This document shows, piece by piece, positions 1 to 9,078 of a stretch of 30,996 nucleotides of DNA. A model generated the notes under the pieces. It did not search any database. It saw nothing but the letters and a program-made list of their open reading frames with translations, and had not been told where the DNA came from. This stretch comes from PALSA-607 sp036509315 (GTDB lineage: Bacteria; Actinomycetota; Actinomycetes; Acidothermales; Acidothermaceae), in contig DATCFU010000027.1 in assembly GCA_036509315.1 (NCBI GenBank), positions 1-30,996 on the forward strand, in the 5' to 3' direction. Numbering within the stretch: the first letter of the stretch is position 1; every line of letters starts with the position of its first letter. Position numbers and translations under genes: made by a program.

Positions 1-289
1 CGAGTATCTGTTGCACCCATTCGCGACTCGCGACGGGAGTGGGTTCGTCGTCACCCGCGACCGTGTAGTCGATGACGTCTTTGAGCACGGTGATCTTGTT
101 GCCGAACTGCGCATAGACCGTCTGGACGCTGACGCCCGCACGTTCTGCAATCGCAGTGAGAGTCGTTGCGGGGTAGCCCCGCTTGATGAACATTTCGCGG
201 GCCGCAGCAGCCACCGCCCGTCTCGACTGCCGCGCCGCGTCGGTTCGTCTTGAGTTGTCGTACGCCCGGGTCTTGACGTCGTCCTCCAT
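1..289 (-). CDS. TetR-family transcriptional regulator (N-terminal part, cut by window edge)
   Basis: The minus strand is open from an ATG at 289 to the window edge and encodes about 96 residues. After a basic N-terminus comes a helix-turn-helix of TetR type: AREMFIKRGYPATTLTAIAE, then a recognition helix containing AGVSVQTVYAQFGNK. This is the standard TetR DNA-binding module; the ligand-binding part lies outside the window, so the inducer is unknown. The gene is divergent from the small ABM-like gene at 353 and a perfect palindrome (295-309) sits just upstream of the start, so self-repression and control of the neighbour are likely. The family call is firm; any target beyond the adjacent gene would be a guess. 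Confidence 0.9.
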   Translation of the reverse strand, partial: MEDDVKTRAYDNSRRTDAARQSRRAVAAAAREMFIKRGYPATTLTAIAERAGVSVQTVYAQFGNKITVLKDVIDYTVAGDDEPTPVASREWVQQIL

Positions 290-294
290 TCCAC

Positions 295-309
295 TAGAGT
301 AGCACTCTA
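295..309. promoter_or_regulatory. Palindromic candidate operator for the TetR regulator
   Basis: TAGAGT-AGC-ACTCTA is a perfect 6-bp inverted repeat with a 3-base spacer. It starts five bases upstream of the TetR ATG and lies 43 bases upstream of the divergent gene at 353. TetR proteins usually bind such palindromes in the divergent promoter region. A TAGAAT (315-320) could be the -10 box of the rightward gene. Confidence 0.5.
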
Positions 310-352
310 TCCATTAGAATTCGACGCTAACCGAATATCTAGAGGGAGTGCC

Positions 353-643
353 ATGTACGGCTATTGCCTTGACATGCCAGGAGTCGGCGAAGAGATGACC
401 GCGAGGGTCACCTCGGGGGTCGGTGACGGGCCCATCCCGGGATTGATCGCTCACGTGTCGGGTCCGTCAGCAAACGGCTGGCGCATCATCGACATCTGGG
501 AGTCCGAGGAAGACTGGCGACAGTTCGATGCGACACGCCTCGGCCCGGCGCTTGCACGGGCGACCAACGGCATGCCACCGCCGCCCGTTCCGTTCGACAC
601 CCGCGACGTCACTGGCCACCCGGCACACAGTCGCCGCGCGTGA
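353..643 (+). CDS. Small protein, probably ABM-like dimeric alpha/beta-barrel
   Basis: A 96-residue soluble protein starting at ATG 353 behind an AGGGAG ribosome-binding site. The core, with segments such as SGPSANGWRIIDIWESEEDW followed by an amphipathic helix, has the strand and helix pattern of small antibiotic-biosynthesis-monooxygenase-like or stress-responsive alpha/beta-barrel proteins of actinobacteria. The tail is proline-rich and probably disordered. No catalytic residues can be assigned. It is divergent from the TetR gene and shares the palindromic region with it, which suggests that it is the regulator's target. It converges on the ligase gene, with only six bases between the stops. 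The fold assignment is an inference from sequence pattern. Confidence 0.7.
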   Translation: MYGYCLDMPGVGEEMTARVTSGVGDGPIPGLIAHVSGPSANGWRIIDIWESEEDWRQFDATRLGPALARATNGMPPPPVPFDTRDVTGHPAHSRRA

Positions 644-649
644 ACCTGC

Positions 650-1732
650 CTAGCTGCCGCTGAACACGCTCGCGAGATCGAAGTTGACCGGCCGGTCGAG
701 TTGGTCGTACGTGCACGACTCGGGCTCGCGATCGGGGCGCCAGCGCCGAAACTGTGCGGTGTGCCGGAATCGGCCGCCTTCCATATGGTCGTAGGCGACC
801 TCGCATACGAGTTCTGGCCGTAGCGGGACCCAGCTGAGGTCCTTGCCGGCGTTCCAGCGAGTGACGCCGCCGGGACGCCGATCAGGCTCGCCCGGCTCGG
901 CCGTTTCCGTGTCGACGGCCGACGCTCCCCACGGGTGCGACACATCGTCGGTGCGGTGCGACTCGAGTTCGGCGATCAGCTCGCGGCGCCGGGCAGCGGA
1001 GAATGCCCCACACACGCCGACGTGCTGGAGCACTCCGCTGTCGCCGTACAAACCGAGCATCAACGAGCCGACCGCGGTGCCCTCGGGTGATGCGCGGTGC
1101 CAGCGAAAACCGGCGACCACACAGTCGGCGGTGCGCTCGTGCTTGACCTTGACCATGATCCGCTGATCTTGGCGGTAGGGCAGATCGCGCGACTTTGCGA
1201 CGACGCCGTCGAGTCCGGCTCCTTCGAAGACCTCGAACCACCGCCTCGCAAGCTCGAGCGAATCGGTGGCAGGAGTCAGCAGTACCGAAGACGACGTCGA
1301 CGAAAGCACGTCCTCCAGAACTTCGCGACGCCTCGCAAACGGCTCTTCCACGAAGGACTCGTCACCCAGGGCAAGGAGGTCGAACGCAATGAACGTTGCC
1401 GGAGTCTCAACCGCAAGCTTCTTTACGCGCGAGGCGGCCGGATGGATGCGTTGCAGCAGTGCTTCGAAGTCGAGTGAGTTGCCCGACACGATCACAATCT
1501 CGCCGTCGAGTACGCATCGCTGCGGCAAGCTCGCACGCACCGCTTCAACGACCTCTGGGAAGTAGCGCGTCAACGGCTTTTCGTTGCGACTGCCTAGCTC
1601 GATCTCGTCACCGTCGCGAAATACGATGCACCGAAATCCGTCCCACTTCGGTTCGTAGACCATGTCCGCCGGAATCGCCGGCTGCGACTTCGCCAGCATC
1701 GGTTTGACAGGGGGCATCACCGGAAGCTTCAT
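650..1732 (-). CDS. ligC: ATP-dependent DNA ligase, LigC type
   Basis: A 360-residue ligase that joins DNA nicks through a lysyl-AMP intermediate. The adenylation motif KxDG is seen as EPKWDG near residue 28; other nucleotidyltransferase motifs are FIAFDLLAL, DGVVAK and the motif-V segment VKVKHE. An OB-fold region follows and the protein ends with the RFRHTAQFRRWRPD segment usual for this subfamily. Its length matches stand-alone LigC of mycobacteria (about 358 residues); the polymerase and nuclease domains of full LigD are absent. It is the last gene of the minus-strand operon, and its ATG overlaps the stop of the reductase gene by four bases (ATGA), so translation is probably coupled. LigC enzymes are thought to act in back-up or base-excision repair; that role is family knowledge, not seen here. 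Confidence 0.92.
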   Translation of the reverse strand: MKLPVMPPVKPMLAKSQPAIPADMVYEPKWDGFRCIVFRDGDEIELGSRNEKPLTRYFPEVVEAVRASLPQRCVLDGEIVIVSGNSLDFEALLQRIHPAASRVKKLAVETPATFIAFDLLALGDESFVEEPFARRREVLEDVLSSTSSSVLLTPATDSLELARRWFEVFEGAGLDGVVAKSRDLPYRQDQRIMVKVKHERTADCVVAGFRWHRASPEGTAVGSLMLGLYGDSGVLQHVGVCGAFSAARRRELIAELESHRTDDVSHPWGASAVDTETAEPGEPDRRPGGVTRWNAGKDLSWVPLRPELVCEVAYDHMEGGRFRHTAQFRRWRPDREPESCTYDQLDRPVNFDLASVFSGS

Positions 1733-2478
1733 CGTCGCACCTCATAACGCGCATAAAGCAGGTCGTCGTCGTCTTGCAGCAACTGGGTCAACGCCATCTT
1801 TGGCGCGGGGTCGAGCGGCGGTCCCTCGAGTATGCGCCGCGACGGACCGGCCGCGAGCATTGGCGCGATCGTCAAACACAGTTCATCGAGGACGCCGTCA
1901 GCTGTCACCATGGCTAGCAGTGTCGGGCCGCCCTCACACAAGAGTCGCCGGAGACCGAGCGCGACAAGCGCGTCGACCATGCGGGCGGGGGAGACGACAC
2001 TGTCGCCGGCCAACACGACCTCGGCCACCTTGCGCGCGGCGAGCACGCGATCCGCAGGCGCTGCTTCACACGTCACGACGATGGGCGGCTGCGACGCCTC
2101 CGTGAAGTACGTCGACTCAAAGTCCAGCTGCAGGCGCTGCGACACGACAACCATTCTGGGCGCTGGTGGCTGATCCGCTGCTGCTCGCAGCTCCTGATAG
2201 TGCTCGCGCGCGCGGGCCGGGCCGTAGCCCTCGGCGGTCACCGTGCCCGCGCCGGCGATCACGACATCGGCCAACGCACGTAACAGCCCGAGAACCTGCT
2301 GGTCGGTCGCGTTTCCGAGTCCGCCGGCCCTGCCATTGATCGTCGCCGCGCCGTCGGCGCTCGCGATCATGTTGGCTCGCAGCCACGTGGTGTTGGGTGG
2401 GTAGCTGTATGCATCGATGAGCTCGACGGAGTCGACCGGACCCGGAAGTAGTCGGCGAAGGGGCACGGGCACAGTCAA
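1729..2478 (-). CDS. Pyrimidine reductase family protein (RibD C-terminal/DHFR-like fold)
   Basis: A 249-residue protein with the RibD_C reductase fold: an N-terminal segment ending WLRANMIASADGAATING, a nucleotide-binding stretch with VVIAGAGTVTAEGYGP, and the C-terminal RRLLCEGGPTLLAMV motif. It lacks the deaminase domain of full-length RibD and resembles stand-alone actinobacterial homologues of the Rv2671 type, which reduce pterin- or flavin-related substrates with NADPH. The substrate cannot be read from sequence. The start is probably TTG 2478, directly next to the treZ stop (a GTG at 2472 is an alternative). Its stop overlaps the ligase start. Position between treZ and ligC implies co-transcription, though no metabolic link to trehalose is obvious. 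Confidence 0.87.
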   Translation of the reverse strand: MTVPVPLRRLLPGPVDSVELIDAYSYPPNTTWLRANMIASADGAATINGRAGGLGNATDQQVLGLLRALADVVIAGAGTVTAEGYGPARAREHYQELRAAADQPPAPRMVVVSQRLQLDFESTYFTEASQPPIVVTCEAAPADRVLAARKVAEVVLAGDSVVSPARMVDALVALGLRRLLCEGGPTLLAMVTADGVLDELCLTIAPMLAAGPSRRILEGPPLDPAPKMALTQLLQDDDDLLYARYEVRR

Positions 2479-4206
2479 TCAGCGGGCGAGAATCGCGACT
2501 GACTCGGGCGGCAGCGTCACACTGCTCGCGAGCAACTCGACGTCCGCTGATGCAAGGAGTTTGGAGGAGGCCTGGATCTCAAGCGCCCGCGGTCGCGTCG
2601 CTAGGTTCACCGCGACGACGGTGGAGGGACGCCGGATCACCAGCCATCGCTCTTCCTCGTCGAAGTCGATCTCGATCTGATCAAAGCGGCCGTCGGCAAG
2701 GTCGAGTCGACTCCGCCGCAGCGCAATGAGTTCGCGATACCAGGCAAGCATGTCGGCGTGAGGCGCGGCGTCGAGCTCGTCCCACTTCAGCGTCGATCGC
2801 TCGATCGTCGTGGGGTGCTGTGGGTCGGGCACGTCTTCGTGGTTCCAGCCGAATGCCTTGAACTCGCCGCGCCTACCAACTCTGACGGCTTCGGCGAGTT
2901 CGGGATCCTCATGGTCGGTGAAGTACAGCCAGGGTGTCGATGCCGCCCACTCCTCGCCCATGAAAAGCATCGGGGTGAATGGCGCAGTCAGAACCAGCGC
3001 GGCCGCCACCTTCACGAGTTCGGGGGAGACCAGCGCAGACAGCCTGTCGCCGGCCGCGCGGTTGCCGATCTGGTCGTGGTCTTGCGCATATCCGAGCAAC
3101 CGATGACCGGTGATCGATGCAGGTAACGGCCGACCGTGCTGGCGACCGCGATGCGGCGAGTACTGACCGGCGTACACATAACCATGGGTCAGGGCGGTTG
3201 CCAGTTGGCTCAAGGATCCGAAATCCTCGTAGTAGCCAAACGATTCGCGGGTCACGACCGTGTGCAACGCGTGGTGGAAGTCATCGCTCCACTGTGCGTC
3301 GAGGCCGTAGCCTCCGGCATCGCGCGCAGTGATGAGTCGCGGGTCGTTCAGATCGGATTCGGCAATCAGCGCCAGCGGGCGCCCGACTTCGTCGGACAGC
3401 GCGGAAACTTCGACAGCGAGTTCCTCAAGCACGTGGGTCGCCGACGTGTCGAGGATCGCTTGCACGGCATCGAGGCGCAGGCCATCGATCCGATAGTCGC
3501 GCAACCACATCAGTGCGTTGTCGATGATGTAGCGACGCACTTCGTTTGAACCCGCCCCGCAGTAGTTCACTGCCTGGCCCCAAGGCGTGGAAAAGACGTC
3601 GGTGAAGTAGGGCCCGAACGCGGGCAGCACGTTGCCGTCAGGTCCGAGATGGTTGTAGACGACGTCGAGGATCACGCCGATGCCACGGTTGTGACAGCCA
3701 TCGACAAACTGCTTCAGGCCGTCCGGTCCGCCGTAACTGTCCTGAACTGCGTAAGGGAAGACTCCGTCGTATCCCCAGCCGTGTCGACCCGGGAAGGCGG
3801 CCACCGGCAGTATCTCGACGAAGTCCACGCCGAGATCTACCAGGTGATCGAGCCGCTCAATCGCGGCCTCGAAGGTGCCCGCCGCGGTGAACGTGCCGAT
3901 GTGCAACTCGTAGACAAGCTGGCCGAGCAACTCCCGCCCTCGCCAGCCTTCGGCTTGCCAGTTGAATGCGGCGTGGTCGATCAGCCGCGAAAGCCCATGG
4001 ACGCCGTCGGGTTGCCACGCCGAACGTGGATCCGGCAGCGCCTCTCCGCCGTCCAGACAGAACCCGTACATGGCGCCGGGGCCCGCCCCGACGTCTGTCG
4101 CCCACCAGCCCCCCTCGCTCGACGTCATTGGGCGGCGTCGGCCATCGACCTCGACGTCGACCTGCGCGACACCGGGCGCCCACACCCGCAGGTTTGTGGG
4201 TCTCAC
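2479..4206 (-). CDS. treZ: Malto-oligosyltrehalose trehalohydrolase
   Basis: A 575-residue GH13 enzyme that releases trehalose from the maltooligosyl-trehalose made by TreY. An N-terminal beta-sandwich (LRVWAPGVAQVDVEVDG) precedes the barrel. The conserved regions are visible: DVVYNHLGPDGN around 181, DGLRLDAVQAI around 241 with the nucleophile Asp, AESDLNDPR around 282 with the acid Glu, and QDHDQIGN around 375. The length is typical. The start is a GTG at 4206 overlapping the treY stop by four bases (GTGA). It is the third step of the TreX-TreY-TreZ route from glycogen to trehalose in the cytoplasm. All key residues seem intact. Confidence 0.96.
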   Translation of the reverse strand: MRPTNLRVWAPGVAQVDVEVDGRRRPMTSSEGGWWATDVGAGPGAMYGFCLDGGEALPDPRSAWQPDGVHGLSRLIDHAAFNWQAEGWRGRELLGQLVYELHIGTFTAAGTFEAAIERLDHLVDLGVDFVEILPVAAFPGRHGWGYDGVFPYAVQDSYGGPDGLKQFVDGCHNRGIGVILDVVYNHLGPDGNVLPAFGPYFTDVFSTPWGQAVNYCGAGSNEVRRYIIDNALMWLRDYRIDGLRLDAVQAILDTSATHVLEELAVEVSALSDEVGRPLALIAESDLNDPRLITARDAGGYGLDAQWSDDFHHALHTVVTRESFGYYEDFGSLSQLATALTHGYVYAGQYSPHRGRQHGRPLPASITGHRLLGYAQDHDQIGNRAAGDRLSALVSPELVKVAAALVLTAPFTPMLFMGEEWAASTPWLYFTDHEDPELAEAVRVGRRGEFKAFGWNHEDVPDPQHPTTIERSTLKWDELDAAPHADMLAWYRELIALRRSRLDLADGRFDQIEIDFDEEERWLVIRRPSTVVAVNLATRPRALEIQASSKLLASADVELLASSVTLPPESVAILAR

Positions 4207-6575
4207 GAGACGCTGACCGCGGGCACCAACAACGCGACCGAACTCTCGTGCAGAAGCTGTTCCACCGTGATGTCGCCCGCCTCGTGCTCACGTCCCGAGA
4301 GCGCGTCGACCCACTCCCCGCCGGCGGGCACGGGCTCGGGCAACTCGACGACCGTGTCGCGCCAGCCGCTCGCGCGCTCGAGGTGGGCGGAGAACCTCGT
4401 CGCAAACACAGCAACCTCGGGCGAGCGGCTGAACGCGACGAGATGATCGGCAGCCGGCCCGGACGCAGTGATGGGCAGGTAGTCGCGAAACCACGCAGGA
4501 TGGTCGCGGCGCAGCCGCAATGCCGTCGCGGCCACCCGTAGTTTCGGGTCGAACATGGTCTCGAGTTCGGCTCGGCGCATCGCGAAGTCGACGGCACCGC
4601 GATTGTCAGGGTCGACGAGTGTGAACGCCGCGAGTTCGCACCCCTGATATATGTCGGGTACGCCGGGCATGGTGAGTTGGATGAGCTTCTGCGCGAGGGA
4701 ATTCGCGCGTGCGTACGGCTCGATAACGTCAACGAAGGCAGCCACCTCGGCCATCACGTCGTCGTTGGTGAGAACGTTCGTGACGAAGCCACTCACTGCC
4801 TCTTCGTATCGCGGGTCAGGGGATTGCCACGACGTCGTGACCTTGGCCTCACGCATGGCCTTCTGCATGTACGTCGTCGTGCGTTCGACGTCGAGCGGCC
4901 AAGCCCCTACGAGCGTCTGCCAGAAGAAGTAACCGGTCCGGTCGTCGGGGCATCCGAGTCGGGCGCCGAGTGGGAGCCACCGACGGATCACCTGCTCCCA
5001 ATCGGCTGCGAATTCTGACAACACAGCCAACCGGGCCCGAACGTCCTCACCTCGTTTCGTGTCATGCGTCGACAACGTCGTCATGGCGGTTGGCGAGTCG
5101 GCCTGCAGAGTCGCGGCGTGGTGATGGAAGCTAGTCAGGCTCCGGCCGAACCTGCCCGGGTCGCCGCCGACCTCGTTCAGCGACAACAGCCGTGCGTGGC
5201 GATAGAAGGCGGTGTCCTCGACGCCCTTTGCGTAGAGCGCGGCGGCGAGCTGGCCGAACCTTATGCCGAACTCATCGGGGTCAAGGGCGTGGGCCCGCAC
5301 AGCGTCGATCTCGTTGCTCAGCATCGGCGAGTGCTTCCAAGCCTGTGCAGTCGCATCGTCAAGGGCGGCCAAGCTCCGCGGCGAACTTGCGAACGGCCGG
5401 TACACGTCGAGGCGGCAGAGCACGTCGACAAGCGCGTCACGCAGTTGGGATCCGCTCTCAGTGGCTGGGTCGCCGCTTCGATCAAGTCGGACGCCGAGCA
5501 GGCCGGTCAGTCGCGATACTTCGGTCGCCAACACATCGCGAGCGATCAGCCGCCTGCCCTCTTGCGCGACCGCCGCGAAGTCGGAGGTGTCTCCGGTGAG
5601 TTCGGTGTAGAGCACGCTGAGCGGCTTTTCACCCGCGGGATCGACGATCAGCTCGTTGATCACCGTGAGGGATTCGTAGCCGGTCGTGCCTGCCGTCTGC
5701 CAGTCGGGGGGTAGCGGCTCGCCCGGATCGCTGGCGTCGAGCACCTTCTCGACGACGACCCAGGTGTCGTCGGTTGCGCGCGCAAGGTCGGCCAGATAAC
5801 CCGCTGGATCCGCGAGGCCGTCAGGATGATCGATGCGCAACCCATCGGCCTCCCCGCGCTGGATCAAATCGACCAGCACCGCATGACTCGCGGTGAACAC
5901 CGCCGGATCTTCTACCCGAAGGCCGATCAGCGTGGTGATGTCGCAGAAGCGCCGGTAGTTCAGCTGCATTGATGCAGCGCGCCAGTCGGCGAGCCGGTAG
6001 TGCTGCGCGTCGAGCAATGCCTGCATGCCATCTTCAGCGGCGAGCGCCGGCGTACCGGGGGCGAGGGGGAACCGATGATCGAAATAGGCGAGCTCGAGTT
6101 TGCCGGCACGCGTGACGATATGCAGCTTGTCGAGGTTGTCCTCAAGAGGCCCGTCGAGTATCGGCATCAAGATGCGGCCGCCCTCGGTGTCCCAGTTGAT
6201 GTCGAACCACGACGCGTTGGGCGACCGCCTGCCCTGACCGAGCACTGACCACAGCGCCTTGTTCAGGTACTCAGGAACGGGGATCGCCATGTGGTTAGGG
6301 ACGACGTCGATGATGACGCCGACCCCCACGGCCGCGAACGCCTTGTGTAGCGCCGCGAATCCGCGCGCGCCACCGAGTTGGGCGTCGATCTTCGAGTGGT
6401 CGACGACGTCGTAGCCGTGGGTCGATCCCTTGCCGGCGCCCAGAATCGGTGAGAGATACGCGTGCGTGACACCAAGGCTCGCGAGATAGCTGCCGAGCTT
6501 CGCAGCGTCCGCGAACTTCAGGTCAGGCCCGAGCTGGAGGCGGTACGTCGACCCCGGCGTGGCGTTAGACGACAC
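4203..6575 (-). CDS. treY: Malto-oligosyltrehalose synthase
   Basis: A cytoplasmic GH13 isomerase of about 790 residues that turns the reducing-end alpha-1,4 bond of maltodextrins into an alpha-1,1 bond. Seen motifs: STYRLQLGPDLKFADAAKLG at the N-terminus (typical TreY opening), DVVPNHMAIP near 89, GLRIDHPDGLADPAGYL near 244, VVVEKVL near 275, and STHDTKRGEDVRARL near 500. I chose GTG 6575 because the family motif begins directly after it; an in-frame ATG at 6608 would add eleven residues without similarity. Either start lies inside the end of treX (11- or 44-base overlap), so translation is probably coupled. The treZ start overlaps its stop. Confidence 0.95.
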   Translation of the reverse strand: MSSNATPGSTYRLQLGPDLKFADAAKLGSYLASLGVTHAYLSPILGAGKGSTHGYDVVDHSKIDAQLGGARGFAALHKAFAAVGVGVIIDVVPNHMAIPVPEYLNKALWSVLGQGRRSPNASWFDINWDTEGGRILMPILDGPLEDNLDKLHIVTRAGKLELAYFDHRFPLAPGTPALAAEDGMQALLDAQHYRLADWRAASMQLNYRRFCDITTLIGLRVEDPAVFTASHAVLVDLIQRGEADGLRIDHPDGLADPAGYLADLARATDDTWVVVEKVLDASDPGEPLPPDWQTAGTTGYESLTVINELIVDPAGEKPLSVLYTELTGDTSDFAAVAQEGRRLIARDVLATEVSRLTGLLGVRLDRSGDPATESGSQLRDALVDVLCRLDVYRPFASSPRSLAALDDATAQAWKHSPMLSNEIDAVRAHALDPDEFGIRFGQLAAALYAKGVEDTAFYRHARLLSLNEVGGDPGRFGRSLTSFHHHAATLQADSPTAMTTLSTHDTKRGEDVRARLAVLSEFAADWEQVIRRWLPLGARLGCPDDRTGYFFWQTLVGAWPLDVERTTTYMQKAMREAKVTTSWQSPDPRYEEAVSGFVTNVLTNDDVMAEVAAFVDVIEPYARANSLAQKLIQLTMPGVPDIYQGCELAAFTLVDPDNRGAVDFAMRRAELETMFDPKLRVAATALRLRRDHPAWFRDYLPITASGPAADHLVAFSRSPEVAVFATRFSAHLERASGWRDTVVELPEPVPAGGEWVDALSGREHEAGDITVEQLLHESSVALLVPAVSVS

Positions 6576-8691
6576 GGCGAAGAACCAGCACCGCACGGCC
6601 CTCGACATGCGCGGGGGTGTCGGCCTTGATCGACGGCTGCTCCACGTCGAGCGGCTTCGTCGTATCGATCAGAATCTCCCAACGCTCGCCGTAATCGGCG
6701 CCTGGCATGACGAAGTCGATACCGGTGTCGGCCGCGTTGAACAGCAACATGAACGAGTCGTCGACAACCGGTTGGCCACGCTGGTCGGGGTACCCGATCG
6801 CGTCGCCGTTCAAGAAGACGGCGACCGACTTGGCGTAGCCGGTTGCCCAATCCTTGTCCGACATCTCAGTACCGCTCGGGGTGAACCATGCGATGTCGCG
6901 CAGGTCCTCACCCTCGGCCCGCACTGGGTGTCCGTCGAAGAACCGCCGCCGACGAAACACCGGGTGATCGCGGCGCAGTGCCGAGAGCTCGCGGGTAAAC
7001 GCCAGCTGCACCTCGTGCACCGTTTGAAGTGACCAGTCGACCCACGAGATCTCGTTGTCCTGGCAATACCCGTTGTTGTTGCCGTCTTGGGTTCTCCCGA
7101 ACTCATCGCCGTGCAAGAGCATCGGTACGCCTTGCGACAGGAACAGCGTGATGAGGAAGTTGCGCTTTTGTTGCTCGCGCAGCGTGACGATCTCGACGTC
7201 TTTTGTCGGTCCCTCCGCTCCGCAGTTCCACGAACGGTTGTCGTCGGTGCCGTCGTTGCCCTTCTCCCCGTTGGCGTCGTTGTGCTTGCTGTTGTAAGAC
7301 ACCAGGTCTTGCAGGGTGAAGCCGTCATGGGCGGTGACGAAGTTGATCGACGCCATGGGTCGTCGTCCCGAATTGGCATAGAGATCGCTCGAACCGGTCA
7401 GCCGCGACGCGAACTCGCCGAGGGTCGCCGGTTCGCCTCGCCAAAAATCGCGAACAGTGTCGCGGTACTGGCCGTTCCACTCACTCCACAACGGTGGGAA
7501 GTTGCCGACCTGGTAGCCCCCTTCTCCAACGTCCCATGGCTCGGCGATCAGCTTGACCTGGCTGACGACCGGATCCTGCTGCACCAGATCGAAGAACGCA
7601 GACAACCGGTCGACGTCATAGAACTCGCGCGCAAGCACGGACGCGAGGTCGAACCGGAAACCGTCGACGTGCATTTCGAGGACCCAGTAGCGCAACGAAT
7701 CCATGATGAGTTGCAAGGCGTGCGGGTTTCGCGCGTTCAGACTGTTGCCGGTGCCGGTGTAGTCCATGTACTTGCTCGGGTCGTCCTCCGACAACCGGTA
7801 GTACGCCGCGTTGTCGAGACCTCGGAACGACAGCGTCGGTCCGAGGTGGTTGCCTTCGGCAGTGTGGTTGTAGACGACGTCGAGAATGACCTCGATGCCT
7901 GCTTCGTGCAGCGTGCGCACCAGGGCCTTGAACTCTTGCACCTGTTCACCGCGATCGCCGGCCGCCGAGTAGCCGTTGTGCGGTGCGAAGAACCCGATCG
8001 TGTTGTATCCCCAGTAATTCGACAGCCCCTTGTCGGCCAAGCCGCTGTCGCTGACGAACTGGTGCACGGGCATCAACTCGACGGCGGTGATGCCGAGCTT
8101 GGTTAGGTAGTCGACCATCACCGGGTGTGCGAGGCCTGCGTAGGTGCCGCGGATGTTCTCTGGAATGTCGGGATGCTGGATCGTCATCCCCTTGACGTGC
8201 ACCTCGTAGATGATCGAGTCGTGGTAAGGGATGCGCAGCGGATGGTCGTTGCGCCAGTCGAAGTACGGGTTGATGACGACGGACTTCATGGCGTGTGGGG
8301 CGGAGTCGGCGGAGTTCTCGCCTTCGGGGTTACCGAAGGGATAGCCAAATAGCGATTCGTCCCAGTCGACGTGTCCTTGAACCGCCTTCGCGTACGGGTC
8401 GAGCAGCAGCTTGCTGGGGTTGCAGCGGTTGCCCGAAGCCGGGTCATCGGGCCCGTGAACCCGAAACCCGTAGCGCTGCCCAGGGGTGATTCCCGGCAAG
8501 TAGCCATGCCAGACGAAGGCGTCGTACTCAGGCAAGGTGAGGACGGTCTCGACGTCATCGTCGTCGAACAGGCACAGGTCTACCGATTCGGCGACCTCGG
8601 AGAAGACGGCGAAGTTGGTGCCGGCTCCGTCGTAGGTGGCGCCTAATGGGTAGGGCGTGCCCGGCCAAACTGCGATCGTGTTGTCGGTCAT
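6565..8691 (-). CDS. treX: Glycogen debranching enzyme (isoamylase type)
   Basis: A 708-residue GH13 debranching enzyme of the GlgX/TreX type that hydrolyses alpha-1,6 branches of glycogen to feed TreY. The N-terminal CBM48-like domain opens with WPGTPYPLGATYDGAGTNFA. Barrel motifs: DVVYNHTAEGNH near 270, GFRFDLASVLAREF near 341 with the nucleophile Asp, AEPWDVG near 382 with the acid Glu, and TAHDGF near 454. Start ATG 8691 is preceded by GGGAAG; upstream in-frame codons (to 8760) add residues unlike the family. It is the first gene of the treX-treY-treZ-reductase-ligase operon, so the promoter should lie in the 8692-9078 region, which also holds tandem repeats. Confidence 0.95.
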   Translation of the reverse strand: MTDNTIAVWPGTPYPLGATYDGAGTNFAVFSEVAESVDLCLFDDDDVETVLTLPEYDAFVWHGYLPGITPGQRYGFRVHGPDDPASGNRCNPSKLLLDPYAKAVQGHVDWDESLFGYPFGNPEGENSADSAPHAMKSVVINPYFDWRNDHPLRIPYHDSIIYEVHVKGMTIQHPDIPENIRGTYAGLAHPVMVDYLTKLGITAVELMPVHQFVSDSGLADKGLSNYWGYNTIGFFAPHNGYSAAGDRGEQVQEFKALVRTLHEAGIEVILDVVYNHTAEGNHLGPTLSFRGLDNAAYYRLSEDDPSKYMDYTGTGNSLNARNPHALQLIMDSLRYWVLEMHVDGFRFDLASVLAREFYDVDRLSAFFDLVQQDPVVSQVKLIAEPWDVGEGGYQVGNFPPLWSEWNGQYRDTVRDFWRGEPATLGEFASRLTGSSDLYANSGRRPMASINFVTAHDGFTLQDLVSYNSKHNDANGEKGNDGTDDNRSWNCGAEGPTKDVEIVTLREQQKRNFLITLFLSQGVPMLLHGDEFGRTQDGNNNGYCQDNEISWVDWSLQTVHEVQLAFTRELSALRRDHPVFRRRRFFDGHPVRAEGEDLRDIAWFTPSGTEMSDKDWATGYAKSVAVFLNGDAIGYPDQRGQPVVDDSFMLLFNAADTGIDFVMPGADYGERWEILIDTTKPLDVEQPSIKADTPAHVEGRAVLVLRRVV

Positions 8692-9078
8692 GTCTTCCCG
8701 TCGTCGGCTTGGGTTGCGCGCACACTTGTCTGGTACCTGGGTGATCTGGCGCGTCCCCAAACTTACTAACGCGGAGCCGCCCCCAAAGTAGGGTGGCGGA
8801 GCCGACCAAAAAGTAGGCTGGGCGGCGCTGCCCCAAAACTAGGGCGGCAATGGAGTGAACGAACCAGGCCATGAGGGCGTCATGCTTGGCGAGGGAAGCG
8901 CTTCAGCCGCCGCTCGGCGGTGCCGAGAGGATATGACGACGCGACATGTGGGACCAATAGTGCCAAATACCCCCACGACGCGGGAGTAAGGCGCAAACTG
9001 GAAGTTCCCGGCCCGCGCCAGGGTTGAGGTTTACGCAAGGTTTCCGGCTTGCGCCGGATCGGGTTCAGGAGGCACGGG
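8692..9078. promoter_or_regulatory. Divergent promoter region between treX and the L,D-transpeptidase gene
   Basis: This 387-base stretch has no convincing gene. Near treX it holds tandem 25-26 bp repeats (listed separately). Near the transpeptidase it holds a hairpin CCGGC-TTGC-GCCGG (9044-9057) ten bases before an AGGAGG ribosome-binding site (9067-9072). I could not assign -35/-10 boxes with confidence in either direction and saw no recognisable riboswitch core. Confidence 0.5.
8771..8847. repeat. Three tandem imperfect 25-26 bp repeats upstream of treX
   Basis: The units start at 8771, 8796 and 8822. Each reads roughly GCGGAGCCGCCCCCAAA followed by a GTAGGG-like end; the third reads GCGGCGCTGCCCCAAAACTA. 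A weaker fourth unit (GCGTCCCCAAACTTACTAAC) may precede them at about 8751. The GC-rich and AAA-containing parts alternate regularly. They lie 80-156 bases upstream of the treX start. Confidence 0.7.

Noticed and set aside
8771..8847. CRISPR array
   Set aside because: The repeats are directly adjacent and imperfect with no spacers, and no cas genes are present.
8692..9078. Riboswitch upstream of the L,D-transpeptidase gene (for example of the ydaO type)
   Set aside because: I looked for the conserved core of such RNAs and saw only a short hairpin before the ribosome-binding site.
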